64,000 nucleotides of DNA from Caenorhabditis remanei. Taxonomy: Eukaryota; Nematoda; Chromadorea; Rhabditida; Rhabditidae. Positions 1 to 9,132 of the stretch are shown piece by piece. The position numbers were made by a program, and so were the translations under genes. Position 1 is the stretch's first letter; each line of letters begins with the position of its first letter. The stretch lies in the NCBI RefSeq assembly GCF_010183535.1, contig NC_071333.1:14692587-14756586 (forward strand), given 5' to 3'. Under the pieces are notes generated by a model. That model searched no databases, had not been told where the DNA came from, and worked only from the letters and a program-made list of their open reading frames with translations.

Positions 1-170
1 TTCGAATATGTTTTTAACTATCGATAAAAATTCAAGCTTACATGGGGTTTTTAAACGTTTTTGATAAAAATTTCAACAATTTTCGGAAAATTGTGTACAT
101 TTTTACTCCGGGCCGACCTGGCCGAAATTTTGCAAATATGCATTTCTACTTTATTTATGTTTTTGTATAT
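1..170. repeat. Dispersed repeat fragment at the left edge
   Basis: Non-coding AT-rich sequence whose order of words (a 'tttt-aactatcga-aaaa' core, a 'gcata/acatggg-tttt' stretch, then 'tttgcaaatatgcattt') recurs in diverged form at 17516-17680 inside a ppk-3 intron. It also holds a 'gggccgacctggcc' box that resembles the ends of the foldback element at 13560-13887. This suggests members of one repeat family. The family itself is not identified, and the copy probably continues beyond the window. Confidence 0.5.
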
Positions 171-185
171 TTGAAAACAACTCAC

Positions 186-601
186 TAAGTTGGGATCTGA
201 CAGTTTTTATTTGACGAATCGGATCGACTTCGCAGTGAGCATCGAGATCGCTTTGATATTGCTAAAATTTTCCGATTTATATTCAATTTCAATACAATTT
301 TTGTACTCACGTCGGCGAATCTATCCATTATTGTCATGTAGTCAGCGGATTCGTAAATGGAGCCAATGGCTTCTTCCGGAATCTGAATAGAATGAATTTT
401 GTATTGCAAAAAACATTATTACTATCACTAACGAAGAATGCATCGTGTCCAGCTTCTATAGTTCGGTGTTCGTCAGAAACTCGTGAATATGGCTGAAATA
501 AAACATCTTTCCTTTTTTTCCAACGGTGAATGGTTTCATACCTCCATTCCACTTATTGACATAGCATCCCCAGTTCCCGAGATATGCTCAGGCATATACA
601 T
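186..601 (-). CDS. 5' part of an unrecognised gene running off the left edge
   Basis: Four exons can be chained on the minus strand: 601-542, 492-433, 382-311 and 261-186. All junctions have good consensus sites (donors gtatga, gttagt, gtgagt, gtgagt; acceptors tttcag, attcag, tttag). The first three exons are whole codons (20, 20 and 24), and the fourth leaves one extra base, so at least one more exon should lie beyond position 1. The start MYMPEHISGTG is the first methionine. About 89 residues are visible: acidic, no signal peptide or membrane segment, middle part IPEEAIGSIYESADYMTIMD. I do not recognise the family. The N-terminal MPEH motif recalls the VPEH repeats of the MFF-like gene at 2264, but the rest does not match. 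If the last donor is not used, the frame stops at 151. It is divergently arranged with the Mia40-like gene, about 280 bp start to start. Confidence 0.6.
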
Positions 602-883
602 TTTAAACTTGTCTGCTCACTGCGAAGAATCGATGAAACACCCGAGGGACCCAGTTGGCTTCTGCCCAAACGATGCTCCGCGCGCTCTGTTTAGCAGATG
701 TCTCTCGTCTCTCACTCTCTCGCTCGTGTCGATTTACGAGGGTTGTTGTTGCTGCCGAAAAAAAAATGTTATTTGAGTCATTTTCTTTGTTTTGTATAAG
801 AAAAATAAGAATGGAAAGCGTTCAAAAGAAAATTCCCATAGATTTTTTCCTGCTTTTATATATTACAACAAATCTCATTCCAG
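602..883. promoter_or_regulatory. Short divergent intergenic region (candidate bidirectional promoter)
   Basis: Only about 280 bp separate the start codon of the unknown minus-strand gene from that of the Mia40-like gene. The stretch has a CT-rich run around 695-735 (ctctcgtctctcactctctcgctcg) and no long open frame of its own. The last bases, ctcattccag directly before ATG at 884, form a good trans-splice acceptor, so the plus-strand mRNA may carry a spliced leader immediately before its start codon. Promoter function is inferred from position only. Confidence 0.45.
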
Positions 884-1906
884 ATGACACAAAACAGCGA
901 TACTAGCGGAAGTAATGATGTAAGTAATGAATATTGACATTATAAAATAATTAAACGATTTTTGATGATTTTCAGGTAAAGTATGTGATGACGAAAGATG
1001 AATTCTGGGATGATATCAATGATTCGTACTACAAAGAGTTGGCAAACACCGATCCGAGCGATGTTTATCCAAGCAATAACCCAGGTTCGATTTTCTACTT
1101 TTCAATAAAAAATCGTTGGTTTACGTGGGAGAAATCGATTTCGCGATCTAAACTATTTTCTAAAATTAAAACAATTTCTCAAACCTTCAAAGCAGTATTA
1201 AATCTTGTCCAAGCATCAGATAAAGTAAAATCTATACATATTTCACTTTCAGGACCGGAAAACCCCGACGGATCAGTCAACTTTGAGTGTCATTGTGTTG
1301 GACATCTAGTTGCAAGCCCATGTGGTTATGAGTTCAGGTAAATGGAAATGTTCAGAACAAAATACAAAACACAAATCAAATATTTAGAGAAGCAATTTCA
1401 TGTCAGAAGACGTCGACTGATGAGGAAATGGAAAACGGCGCATGCGGAGAACAATTGATGGCGTTTATGGAGTGTGCGATGAGGACTCAGTGTTTCAAGA
1501 GTGAGTTTGCAAAATTTAATGATCGAACCTCAAGATGTTCTTGGTTTACCGTAAATTATAAGTTCGAAAGATGGTTTTTTGAAATATTAATGTTGGAGAA
1601 GGCCGTCGAAACATTGGAGAAATTGAAAATTCTAAAAATCCATAATTTCTCATGAAAATGCATACAAAAAATGAAACCTGGGAATGCTTTGAGAAGCATT
1701 GAGCAGAATGTTCTCTATTCTCACGTTAATGCTCGTAACAGTCCTGAATTTAAGATACCAAAAGTTTAGATATGCTACAGAATGAAAAATTGGCCTCTCT
1801 AAAAATCAGCTATATATAAAATGAAAAACAAAAAGTATTATTCTCAATCAAACACGTCAATATTATAGCAAATGACTCCAACGACGAGAAACAAACGGAC
1901 AAGTGA
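884..1906 (+). CDS. Mia40/CHCHD4-like mitochondrial intermembrane-space import protein, with C-H-C instead of CPC
   Basis: Exons 884-919, 976-1084, 1253-1337, 1388-1500 and 1869-1906 give 126 residues. The order matches animal CHCHD4: an N-terminal V-x-V/M-T-K start, a DPSDVYPSN segment (human DPNDPY), then a C-x-C pair followed by twin CX9C motifs: C72-(9)-C82 and C96-(9)-C106. In the known family the CPC pair is the redox-active disulfide that oxidises incoming substrates and is re-oxidised by Erv1/ALR, while the twin CX9C pairs are structural and form a hydrophobic substrate cleft. Here the pair reads Cys61-His62-Cys63. The C-terminal acidic tail is short (TNDSNDEKQTDK). The donor of intron 2 (gttcga) is weak but required to keep frame. 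There is no N-terminal membrane anchor, as in animals and unlike fungal Mia40. Probably co-transcribed with the MFF-like gene downstream. Confidence 0.87.
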
Positions 1907-2263
1907 ATATAGCTCCCTGCACGTAGAACTCCCATGGCAACTATGCTGCCCACTTGGATACTAGGTTCTCGTTGATTTATTACATGTTTTTTTCTTGTTA
2001 TTAGTTAATATTACGTTTCTTATTATTTTGTTCTCTCGTATTTCTCCATTTCCTTTTTATACTTTCTATCCGTATCACACGGGTTCATAGTAGTAGTAGT
2101 AGTCGGTAATAAACTGTTGTTATCTTTTCTTTCTGTCTCTTTATTATTATCACGTTCTCTTCGGTTCAAGGTCCGAATACTACCTATCTTTACAATATCA
2201 CTAGTTGTATTCTTTGACTTTTTGCATTGATTTAATTTCGAATGTTGTAGAATTGACGGCTAG
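1907..2263 (+). promoter_or_regulatory. Intercistronic spacer with poly(A) signal and SL-acceptor-like site
   Basis: The 357 bp between the Mia40-like stop and the MFF-like start contain a (TAG)5 run (2088-2102), an AATAAA at 2108-2113, pyrimidine-rich sequence (2118-2160) and an acceptor-like ttgtag ending at 2250, just 13 bp before the next ATG. This order (poly(A) signal, about 100-140 bp, trans-splice acceptor) is what Caenorhabditis operons show between genes, but an independent promoter in the spacer cannot be excluded. Confidence 0.45.
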
Positions 2264-3368
2264 ATGATGCACGTACCGGACCACCTGTCTGTGACAGGTG
2301 CCGACCTTATGCAGATGGATCCGCTCAATAGATTGGTGAGTTCGCTTTGTTATAAGGAAACATGCCTCCGCATCGGCCCTTTTAAAGCCCATTGCGTAAT
2401 ATGAGGAATGTTTTTTGGTGGAGAGGACTTATTTGGTGAACACTGGAGAATGTTTATTTGACAATCTTTCTCATGTTACTGTTCTGGTCCTTTTATAAAG
2501 TTGCGTTCATTTTCATAATAGTTCATATATTCTTCTGTTCGCATACAACGTTGTAAATAGTAATGTTTCAGATGAACAAGTTCGAATCAGCACGGAATGC
2601 AGTATTGGAGAAAATGAGTGTTCCCGAGCATATCACTGTCAACGGACGTACCACATTTGTTCCAGAAGACAGAAGAGTGTATAGAACAGCGGTGAGTTTT
2701 CTTATGATAATTATATTCTTACTTAATGATGTGACATTTGCAGTCACTCAAAATGGAGGTGCCAAATCACTTGAATGTGTTCGATTTGACGGAAGATGTC
2801 ATCAACCATAACAATAATCAGAAAATGGTAAACCGTATATCTTTATCCTCATTATTTCAGTATGTTATTACAGATTGCGCCGTCTTCTATCGAATCATCA
2901 AATGTGCAAAACCCATATGAAGAAGTGAAATTGATGCAGAAGAGAATGGGTGAGTATTTTTGAAATTTATCGGAGCAATACTTGCATCCTTGCCAACTGG
3001 CAAAATAGCTTTCAAAAAATAAGAAATGTTATCTTCAGTTTGTACTTGAGAATGGAGAAGAAAACGTATTTTGCAAATGCAAGCCATTACTTCTTGGCTT
3101 GTTCTTCTCCGACTAATAATCCATATTTAAGAATCGGTTTTTTCTGCTCTGTATTAATCAGTCATACTGTAGATGTTTTGGCCGTGCTAGAACTCCATAC
3201 AATATAAATATCAGGATTTGTCTAAACGTCATCTTTTCAGTTGTTCTTATGGGTCGACTCGGAGTTCTTGAAAACCAAGTTGTTGTACAAAAACGAAGAG
3301 AAAAGGGACTACTTCTAGTGCTGATTGGTGCCGTCCTTCACATTGCATACACCTATCTTCGACGTTAA
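2264..3368 (+). CDS. Mitochondrial fission factor (MFF) homologue, tail-anchored
   Basis: Five exons (2264-2335, 2572-2691, 2744-2827, 2874-2949, 3241-3368) encode 159 residues. MFF is a tail-anchored outer mitochondrial and peroxisomal membrane protein that recruits the dynamin DRP1 for organelle fission. Three copies of the family's M-x-VP-x-(H/x)-(L/I)-x-V motif are visible: MHVPDHLSV (about residue 2), MSVPEHITV (about 39) and MEVPNHLNV (about 68). Human MFF has two similar copies. A linker leads to a short coiled-coil-like segment (GRLGVLENQVVVQKRREKG) and a C-terminal hydrophobic anchor LLLVLIGAVLHIAYTYLRR with a basic end, typical of tail anchors. The protein is shorter than human MFF isoforms. 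C. elegans has MFF genes, and which one this corresponds to cannot be decided here. Confidence 0.85.
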
Positions 3369-3682
3369 TTTGATAATGCCACTTGCTTTTTTCTGTCATC
3401 TGCATTTTGTGTTCTACCTGCACTTTGACATTTTACACCACAACTTTCATATATTCACGAGTATTTTTTAACTCTCTGTTCATACATTTTGTACAATTTG
3501 GGCATTTTATTCCGAACGTATCCTATTTTAGTCTTACCACTACGAAACGTTGCTTTATCCAACATTGTTGTCACAAGTAATCAAAAAACCCGTAGATAGC
3601 ATTTTTTGTATATACTAGTGTGATTTATTTATGCGATTTGAGAAATGTAATTTACAATTTGAATTAGAAAACAATAATATGT

Positions 3683-3688
3683 AATAAA
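3683..3688 (+). terminator. Poly(A) signal of the MFF-like gene
   Basis: AATAAA 315 bp after the MFF-like stop codon. Cleavage 10-20 bp downstream would fall inside or next to the last codons of the convergent CD36-family gene. Confidence 0.5.
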
Positions 3689-3703
3689 AACAATGAACTA
3701 TTG

Positions 3704-3709
3704 TTTATT
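3704..3709 (-). terminator. Poly(A) signal overlapping the stop codon of the CD36-family gene
   Basis: On the minus strand the last codons read GAA TAA followed by ACA, so AATAAA spans the stop codon itself. The 3' UTR would then be only about 10-20 bases and would overlap the 3' end of the convergent MFF-like transcript. Confidence 0.5.
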
Positions 3710-6700
3710 CACCAATACTCCACGCTGGTTCAGTTTGATGTTGTTGCAAAACAAAAGGTTTTTGGTTTCTCTTCTTTCGGAAATAGCAGAATCCCCAAAG
3801 GAGTACAGCGATGAGAGAGATAGCCGTCAGACCAATACCAACACCCAAAATGATATTTGGTAGCGTTACTGTGTTGAAGTAAATGTAGTTAACAGCATAG
3901 TCTCTCATTTCTACTCCAATTGTAAGAGTGAATGAAGGCATAATTGAGTTGGCAACGTTTGACATTGTTCTGAAAATACATTTTGTAACAACTGGGAACG
4001 CCAGGACAAGACTTACGTCCAAGAAAGTGATTTGAACACTGGAATCGATAACATCATTCGGAAATTTCCACCTATGCTACTGCCGGTTGTCTGAAAAATA
4101 AACTACTCGATAAATCAGGTCCCCTTATATGTAGTGACCTACCGGATTAATGTAAAACGTTCCAGGATGATGGAGTTCTGGGTCAGGATGAATTCCAATC
4201 ATAGAATCAGTAATCACATCCGGGGATCCATAAAAGTGAGGTGCTGACAAAATTCCTCCAAATGGCAACGGAACATTCTGTCCAGGGATACATTGCTGGG
4301 GAACCATTCCTGGTGGCATTACATAAGTCCCGTTGATGTGTGACCCATCGCAACACGGATTACAGAAGTTATCGAATAGATTACAATTCACCATGCCACA
4401 ATTTCCGTTGTCCACTTTTGTGTGGTTGAGACCGCATGGCCAGTTGGGAAAATAGTTCTGAATAAAACTTGGTCAATAAATATCTTGTACGACTATAATC
4501 TTACCACTTTCTCTAAATTGGGGTATCGGTAGCCAGGGTTCTTGATAGCGTCATAAGAGTCATCTTCAATCTTGAACCCATATGTTGGAATACTGTTCAC
4601 AGTTTTGCTTTCCGAGTAGTGAAGGTTGTATTTTCTAAAACAAATTGACTTAAGTACTATATTTCCTATTAGAAATGCTCAAACCTGCACACAAAAGACT
4701 GGAATTGAACAACTGAATCTTTTTTCTGGAGTCCTGGTTTCTGGATAGTTCCATCACAAGTTCCCCTGATATCGCTAGTGTCTGATGTATTCCACCATGG
4801 CAAGTGAGTCATGTCATTCCATGAGGTGATTTGTCCAGTGCTGAAAACATTGTTGTTGTTTTTTACTCTTGCATTCCAAACATACTAGTCAGTATTGTCC
4901 TTTCCAGTTCTGATAGTGTAGTTTCCATCGCAGGTGTGACTATACTGTAACGGAAGTTTATTTGAGTATTGTATTGCTACTGTTGTCAATTACTTTTGGG
5001 AAGAATCCTCCCATTGGTACTTGTGGCAACTGAATCGGATTTCCCAAAATAGACAGCAAAACCTGTAATCAGCAAAGCATAATTTTTAATCATCACGCCA
5101 CGCTTTTTTTTCATGGAAACAGGAACAGTTTATTGGGTGTTACCTTGGTAAGCGGACTGTTAATCAATGTGATAAGAGGGTCATTGTAGCCATCGAAAAG
5201 AGTTCCGGCAGTTGTGACTGTTCTAAAAAACCAAGAGTTTTGAATGTTGGAAATGCTCAATGTACCTAATTGGTTGTTCTCCAAGAAGAATTGTGAGGAG
5301 GTCCATTCCAAAGTTGACAAGTGGGCCGGCAGGTTGATAGATTTGCATAAATACAGCACTCTAAAAAACTTGTTATTCAGGCTCGTGCTTCAAAATTTAT
5401 ATTTTTGTTTTCGGTTCCTCCAATAAATTTCATTTCTGAAAACACAATAAATAATCTAACCATGTATGCAGTGTTGGCAAATTGCACACTATCATTTTGA
5501 AAACACCAATCGCATGAGCGTGATTGATCATAAACCTGAAAATAATAGTTTGCAAAATAATCCAGATTGTTTTTTTTCTCTTACCCATGTCTTATTGTTC
5601 TGATAAAATACTTCATTATCATTGTTCCGGAACTCAATGAAGTCTTTGAATTCCGTTTCGCTGAAATAAAATAGTTCAAACGGATTAGGTGTGCTTGGAG
5701 AAGATTGGTATGTGTCTAGTGTTGGTGTGTTAGTCGCGTGTCGTGTCACATTCATTTTTTTCATTTTTTGTTTTCTTACGAATATTAGGGGTACGAAGAA
5801 CAGAAAGTGATAAGACCCTAGCGGTAATAGAAATGAATATAACAACACTATTTCAGAGATCAAAATGTTGTTATACTCGAAGAATTTGAAAGACTTTTGT
5901 AGTTCAGCCGGTTTTTATTTACTTCGAACATCTAACTCTTTTTTCTGGTCCATGAAACTATTGAAACCACATATGGTCAACATTTCAGAGGCAATGACAT
6001 TATTTTACGACTATATTACAGTTCTGACAGTCTCCGTAACTTCCACACTATTTCTGTAACTATCAAAGCACATTATTTCTTTTTTTATCAAAAACCATAT
6101 AATGGTTAGGCGCCATCGTTATGCTTATCATCACATGAATTTACAGCGAAAGAGCCAAATTCGGAAACTACCGTCAAAGAACACGTCAATCAAGATTTAA
6201 TCCAACTTACGTGTAGGTATATGGTCCGATTTCGAGCATGGCAGGAGTGGCACCATAATAAAGAACTTCGTCCGGATTTGTGACGTTGAATAATTTGAAG
6301 GTCCAAACTTGCACTGCGGGGATTTTAGACCAGTAGAATGTACCCGTTGGATATTGGCCGTCGGCTTTTTGTCTGGAAGGTCAGAAGACATAGTTGAAAT
6401 GTTTGAAATAGTACAATCTAACGGTATTTACTAGAAAAGTACGGTAGCTGAAATAGTCGCATGTTTTTGCGATCAAAAACCAAACTTATACTTCAAAAAC
6501 GAACTAGCGCCGTTTTAGAAACCGCATATGAAATACCGTAAAATGTGAACTAGAAGAAATGCATTTAATGTTTAATCTCAACCAAAAACAAAACGGAGAA
6601 ACTTACTGTAGATAAACTTGTGAATCGACGATAGATTGAAAAATAGCAATAGGGAACGGAATCAAAAGAAAAATACCTAATGCAAAAACTAAGAGAATAA

Positions 6701-6734
6701 CGGCGGCTAAAATAATAGTCACAAATAACCTCAT
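3705..6734 (-). CDS. CD36/SCARB class B scavenger receptor family protein (13 exons)
   Basis: Exons on the minus strand: 6734-6607, 6372-6211, 5660-5585, 5535-5461, 5360-5266, 5222-5144, 5062-4994, 4944-4886, 4840-4685, 4634-4505, 4457-4143, 4090-4017, 3969-3705. They join in phase to 560 residues, a normal length for the family. CD36 proteins bind lipids, lipoproteins or modified ligands and pass lipid through a hydrophobic tunnel; LIMP-2 relatives act in lysosomes. Visible hallmarks: an N-terminal signal-anchor helix (about residues 4-30), then KIPAVQVWTFKLFNVTNPDEVLYYGATP and IGPYTY, FDGYNDPLI (the W/DGYxDPL motif), TGKDNTD...ITSWNDMTHLPWW, a cysteine-rich loop rich in Cys and Asn (about 330-420), a C-terminal helix (about 511-535) and a basic RKKR tail. 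It resembles worm scav genes; I cannot say which one. Confidence 0.93.
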
Positions 6735-7527
6735 CTTGTACCAGTAGTCACTTTCAGTGAGCACACCACCACCTCCGCCAAGCCGTCAGTCTGCACTCCG
6801 ATGCTTATCATTTTTCAATGTGCTTACAGAGACCAACCCCTCCGGCACACATGCCTTTTCCTTCGTCTCCTCCTCCCCTCTTGTTCATTCGGTTTTCAAT
6901 TAAAAATTGTCCAATTGAAACTGACGATGGCAACATAGTCGACCCTGTTCAGCATACCCGTTTTATGAGTTTCAGATTTGATAGTGATATTGACATCGGT
7001 ATCAACCACGTTTGAAAGGTAATTGTTGTTGCAATAATTGGAAATTCGGAGATAAGGAAACTCTACTACCAGAAAACTTTTTTCTTTGATCTGTGCACAT
7101 ACATTATATTTTGTTTATGGAAACTAAATTTGTTCTTTTCACCCAATTATAAATTTATTGATAAATAATTGAGGGAAGAGATATGGAAAAGAATCTGAGG
7201 CTAGTCAATCATCCTAGTTTGAATGGAGAAGAAAAATCCAAACTCGCAAAAACATAATAATTTATTTTAGGCAGTCATATCAGAAACCATAACGTGTCGA
7301 TGAGAGCTCTGACTTCATTACAAAGATAAAACGCCAAAAAATTCGAAAACTTAAAGTTAGAAACCTTAAAATTTAGTGGAACCTTTTTAGTAGTCATGGA
7401 CTTGTAATCCAGTAATTTCATTTTCAGTTGACGCAGAAATAGTCCGGTTATGAATCGTATGATATAATACAGTTTCAATCAGCACGATTCAAATTAAAAT
7501 CCAACGTATCATTGCATTGACGTGCTC
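6735..7527. other. Intergenic region upstream of the CD36-family gene
   Basis: Contains the presumed promoter of the minus-strand CD36-family gene, including a C-rich stretch (6760-6790, caccaccacctccgcca). No reading frame here shows conserved features or bracketing splice sites. Confidence 0.5.
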
Positions 7528-7693
7528 TCAACATATCAAAAAAGACGATCCTACTACTGCAACAATAAAGACCACTCCCTGACTTAAAACAACTAACAAA
7601 ACGAAATTTATTGCATAATCCATTATTTCAAAGTTCAAATCTACAGGGATCCGCACTAGTCTTGTTGGAACGTTATTCCAAAGATGGAAGCCT
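7528..7693 (-). pseudogene. Relic or isolated copy of a CD36-family C-terminal exon
   Basis: Behind an acceptor (ttgtatag ending at 7694) an open frame reads WNNVPTRLVRIP, then DLNFEIMDYAINFVLLVV and a hydrophobic run, with a stop at 7528. It parallels the last exon of the neighbouring CD36-family gene (SNVANSIMPSFTLTI then GVEMRDYAVNYIYF and its membrane helix), and the exon phase is the same in both (one leading base). The cytoplasmic tail is nearly absent. I could not find matching upstream exons between 7700 and 8700, so it looks like the leftover of a tandem duplicate. It could still be an alternative 3' exon of an unrecognised transcript. Confidence 0.45.
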
Positions 7694-8784
7694 CTATACA
7701 AATAAAATAGAACAAAGAGCTGAAATTCAAAAGTTTGCAGATACAATGTGCCTGAATAATTCGTTTGAAGCTGAAACAAGGATTCCCTGTGGAGCTGGAA
7801 TAGTTTTTGTTGTAAAATACGTTTATCCAATATAATAACTAACTTCAAAATAATCAAAATTGACATCGCAATGGTGTGATTCCGGGAGGTAACACATAAG
7901 GTTGATTGATAAAATTTCAATTGTAACACTTATCACACAAGTTCTCAAATTGTTCACAATAATTATTCTGACATGGTTTCGTTGTTTTTACTGTATGATT
8001 GAGAGCTCATGGCCATCGATACGATGGAAGTCTTCATTGAAACTAAAACCGAAAAATGATCGTGCCCTTCGTGACATAAGTACTCAACACTATACTTTCG
8101 GTAAACCAGTGGTTGCAACATTTTGTCTTTGTAATTCTTACCGATTCCCGGTCTTTGATAATGTCATTTATAATGGGGTATGTTAATTTTTATGGAAGTA
8201 GAAAGAACACTGTAGAAAGCTTAAGTTATTTTACCTTCGGATATGTTGAATGTTCTCGTTTTGTGTTCTGAGCTAAAAATAAACCGTCCAATTGTTCCAA
8301 CGCCTAGGTCTAAAAAACAACTCTAAAAAATAACTGTATAATCTTTGAAATTAAGTCACATTCACCTCTCCATATCATCTTTGCCGGTCATGATAACAAA
8401 ATCATCATCAACTGTTTTGTTATACTGAAAAAAAACTTCTTCCTGTACTTAATCTGCTACAATGTATTCCCTGATGTCAAACTTTCGGGAAATAACTCAA
8501 CTCTGAAAAATAGGAAGCTTTGAAGTGAAATCTTTGTTTGTTATCTAGAAAATCAGTAGCCGTTTCCAGTAATTTCTTGAAAAATAAGATTTTCGTCAAC
8601 TATCATTACTGAAATTACTAATACCACATAAACATATTTAGACTTGATCATGTGTTCGTAGTACTTTTTTTCCAAACATGATAGGATGCATTGCTTTTTC
8701 AGTTATGCATTCAGAAGAAACTTAAATTCGAAACAAGTTTATTTTTTTTAGATTTCTGAAATTTGCTTTTCAAGAATATAATGT
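7694..8784. other. Intergenic, no supported gene
   Basis: A 94-codon plus-strand frame (7902-8186) ends near a gtatgt donor but matches nothing I know and has no acceptor-flanked partner. The rest is AT-rich with frequent stops. Might include further decayed remnants of a CD36-family duplicate. Confidence 0.35.
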
Positions 8785-8814
8785 TTTATTGCTCTCACAC
8801 TTAAACAAACTACA

Positions 8815-9039
8815 CTATTTTTCCTGAGAAGTCAACTTCGTAAAACAGGATGCACATTTCGCTTTCCACTCCGACCAGCACACTAAACTAGACATTCCAA
8901 TTTTCACCATTTCGTCTTCATTGAGTTTAACGTGTCGGTCAATGATTATTGATAACGGCCATTGATAAGTTGCAACGTGAGTAGCTGCCATCGAGAAATA
9001 TGTACATACTTGCATTTTATTGAGAAAAAGTTGAAGCAA
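8815..9039 (-). CDS. Uncertain small ORF downstream of the LDAH-like gene
   Basis: A 74-codon frame beginning at 9039 and ending with TAG at 8815, followed 25 bp later by AATAAA (8785-8790, minus). Its latter half (RHVKLNEDEMVKIGMSSLVC, then a WSEWKAKCASCF stretch) looks protein-like and has three cysteines, but I recognise no family. The probable poly(A) signal of the LDAH-like gene (9016-9021) lies inside its first codons, so if real it would be a short downstream cistron, or its true start is one of the later methionines. No spliced-leader acceptor is obvious. Confidence 0.25.
   Translation of the reverse strand: MLQLFLNKMQVCTYFSMAATHVATYQWPLSIIIDRHVKLNEDEMVKIGMSSLVCWSEWKAKCASCFTKLTSQEK
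9016..9021 (-). terminator. Poly(A) signal of the LDAH-like gene
   Basis: AATAAA on the minus strand about 112 bp after the LDAH-like stop codon (stop at 9135-9133). Confidence 0.45.
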
Positions 9040-9132
9040 TGAAAAAAAAAAGAGGGAACAGCCATTAAAAGCGCTTGGAGAGAGACAGCAAAAAGAGATC
9101 GAATATAATTTTAAAAGAGAACATTCAAGATT

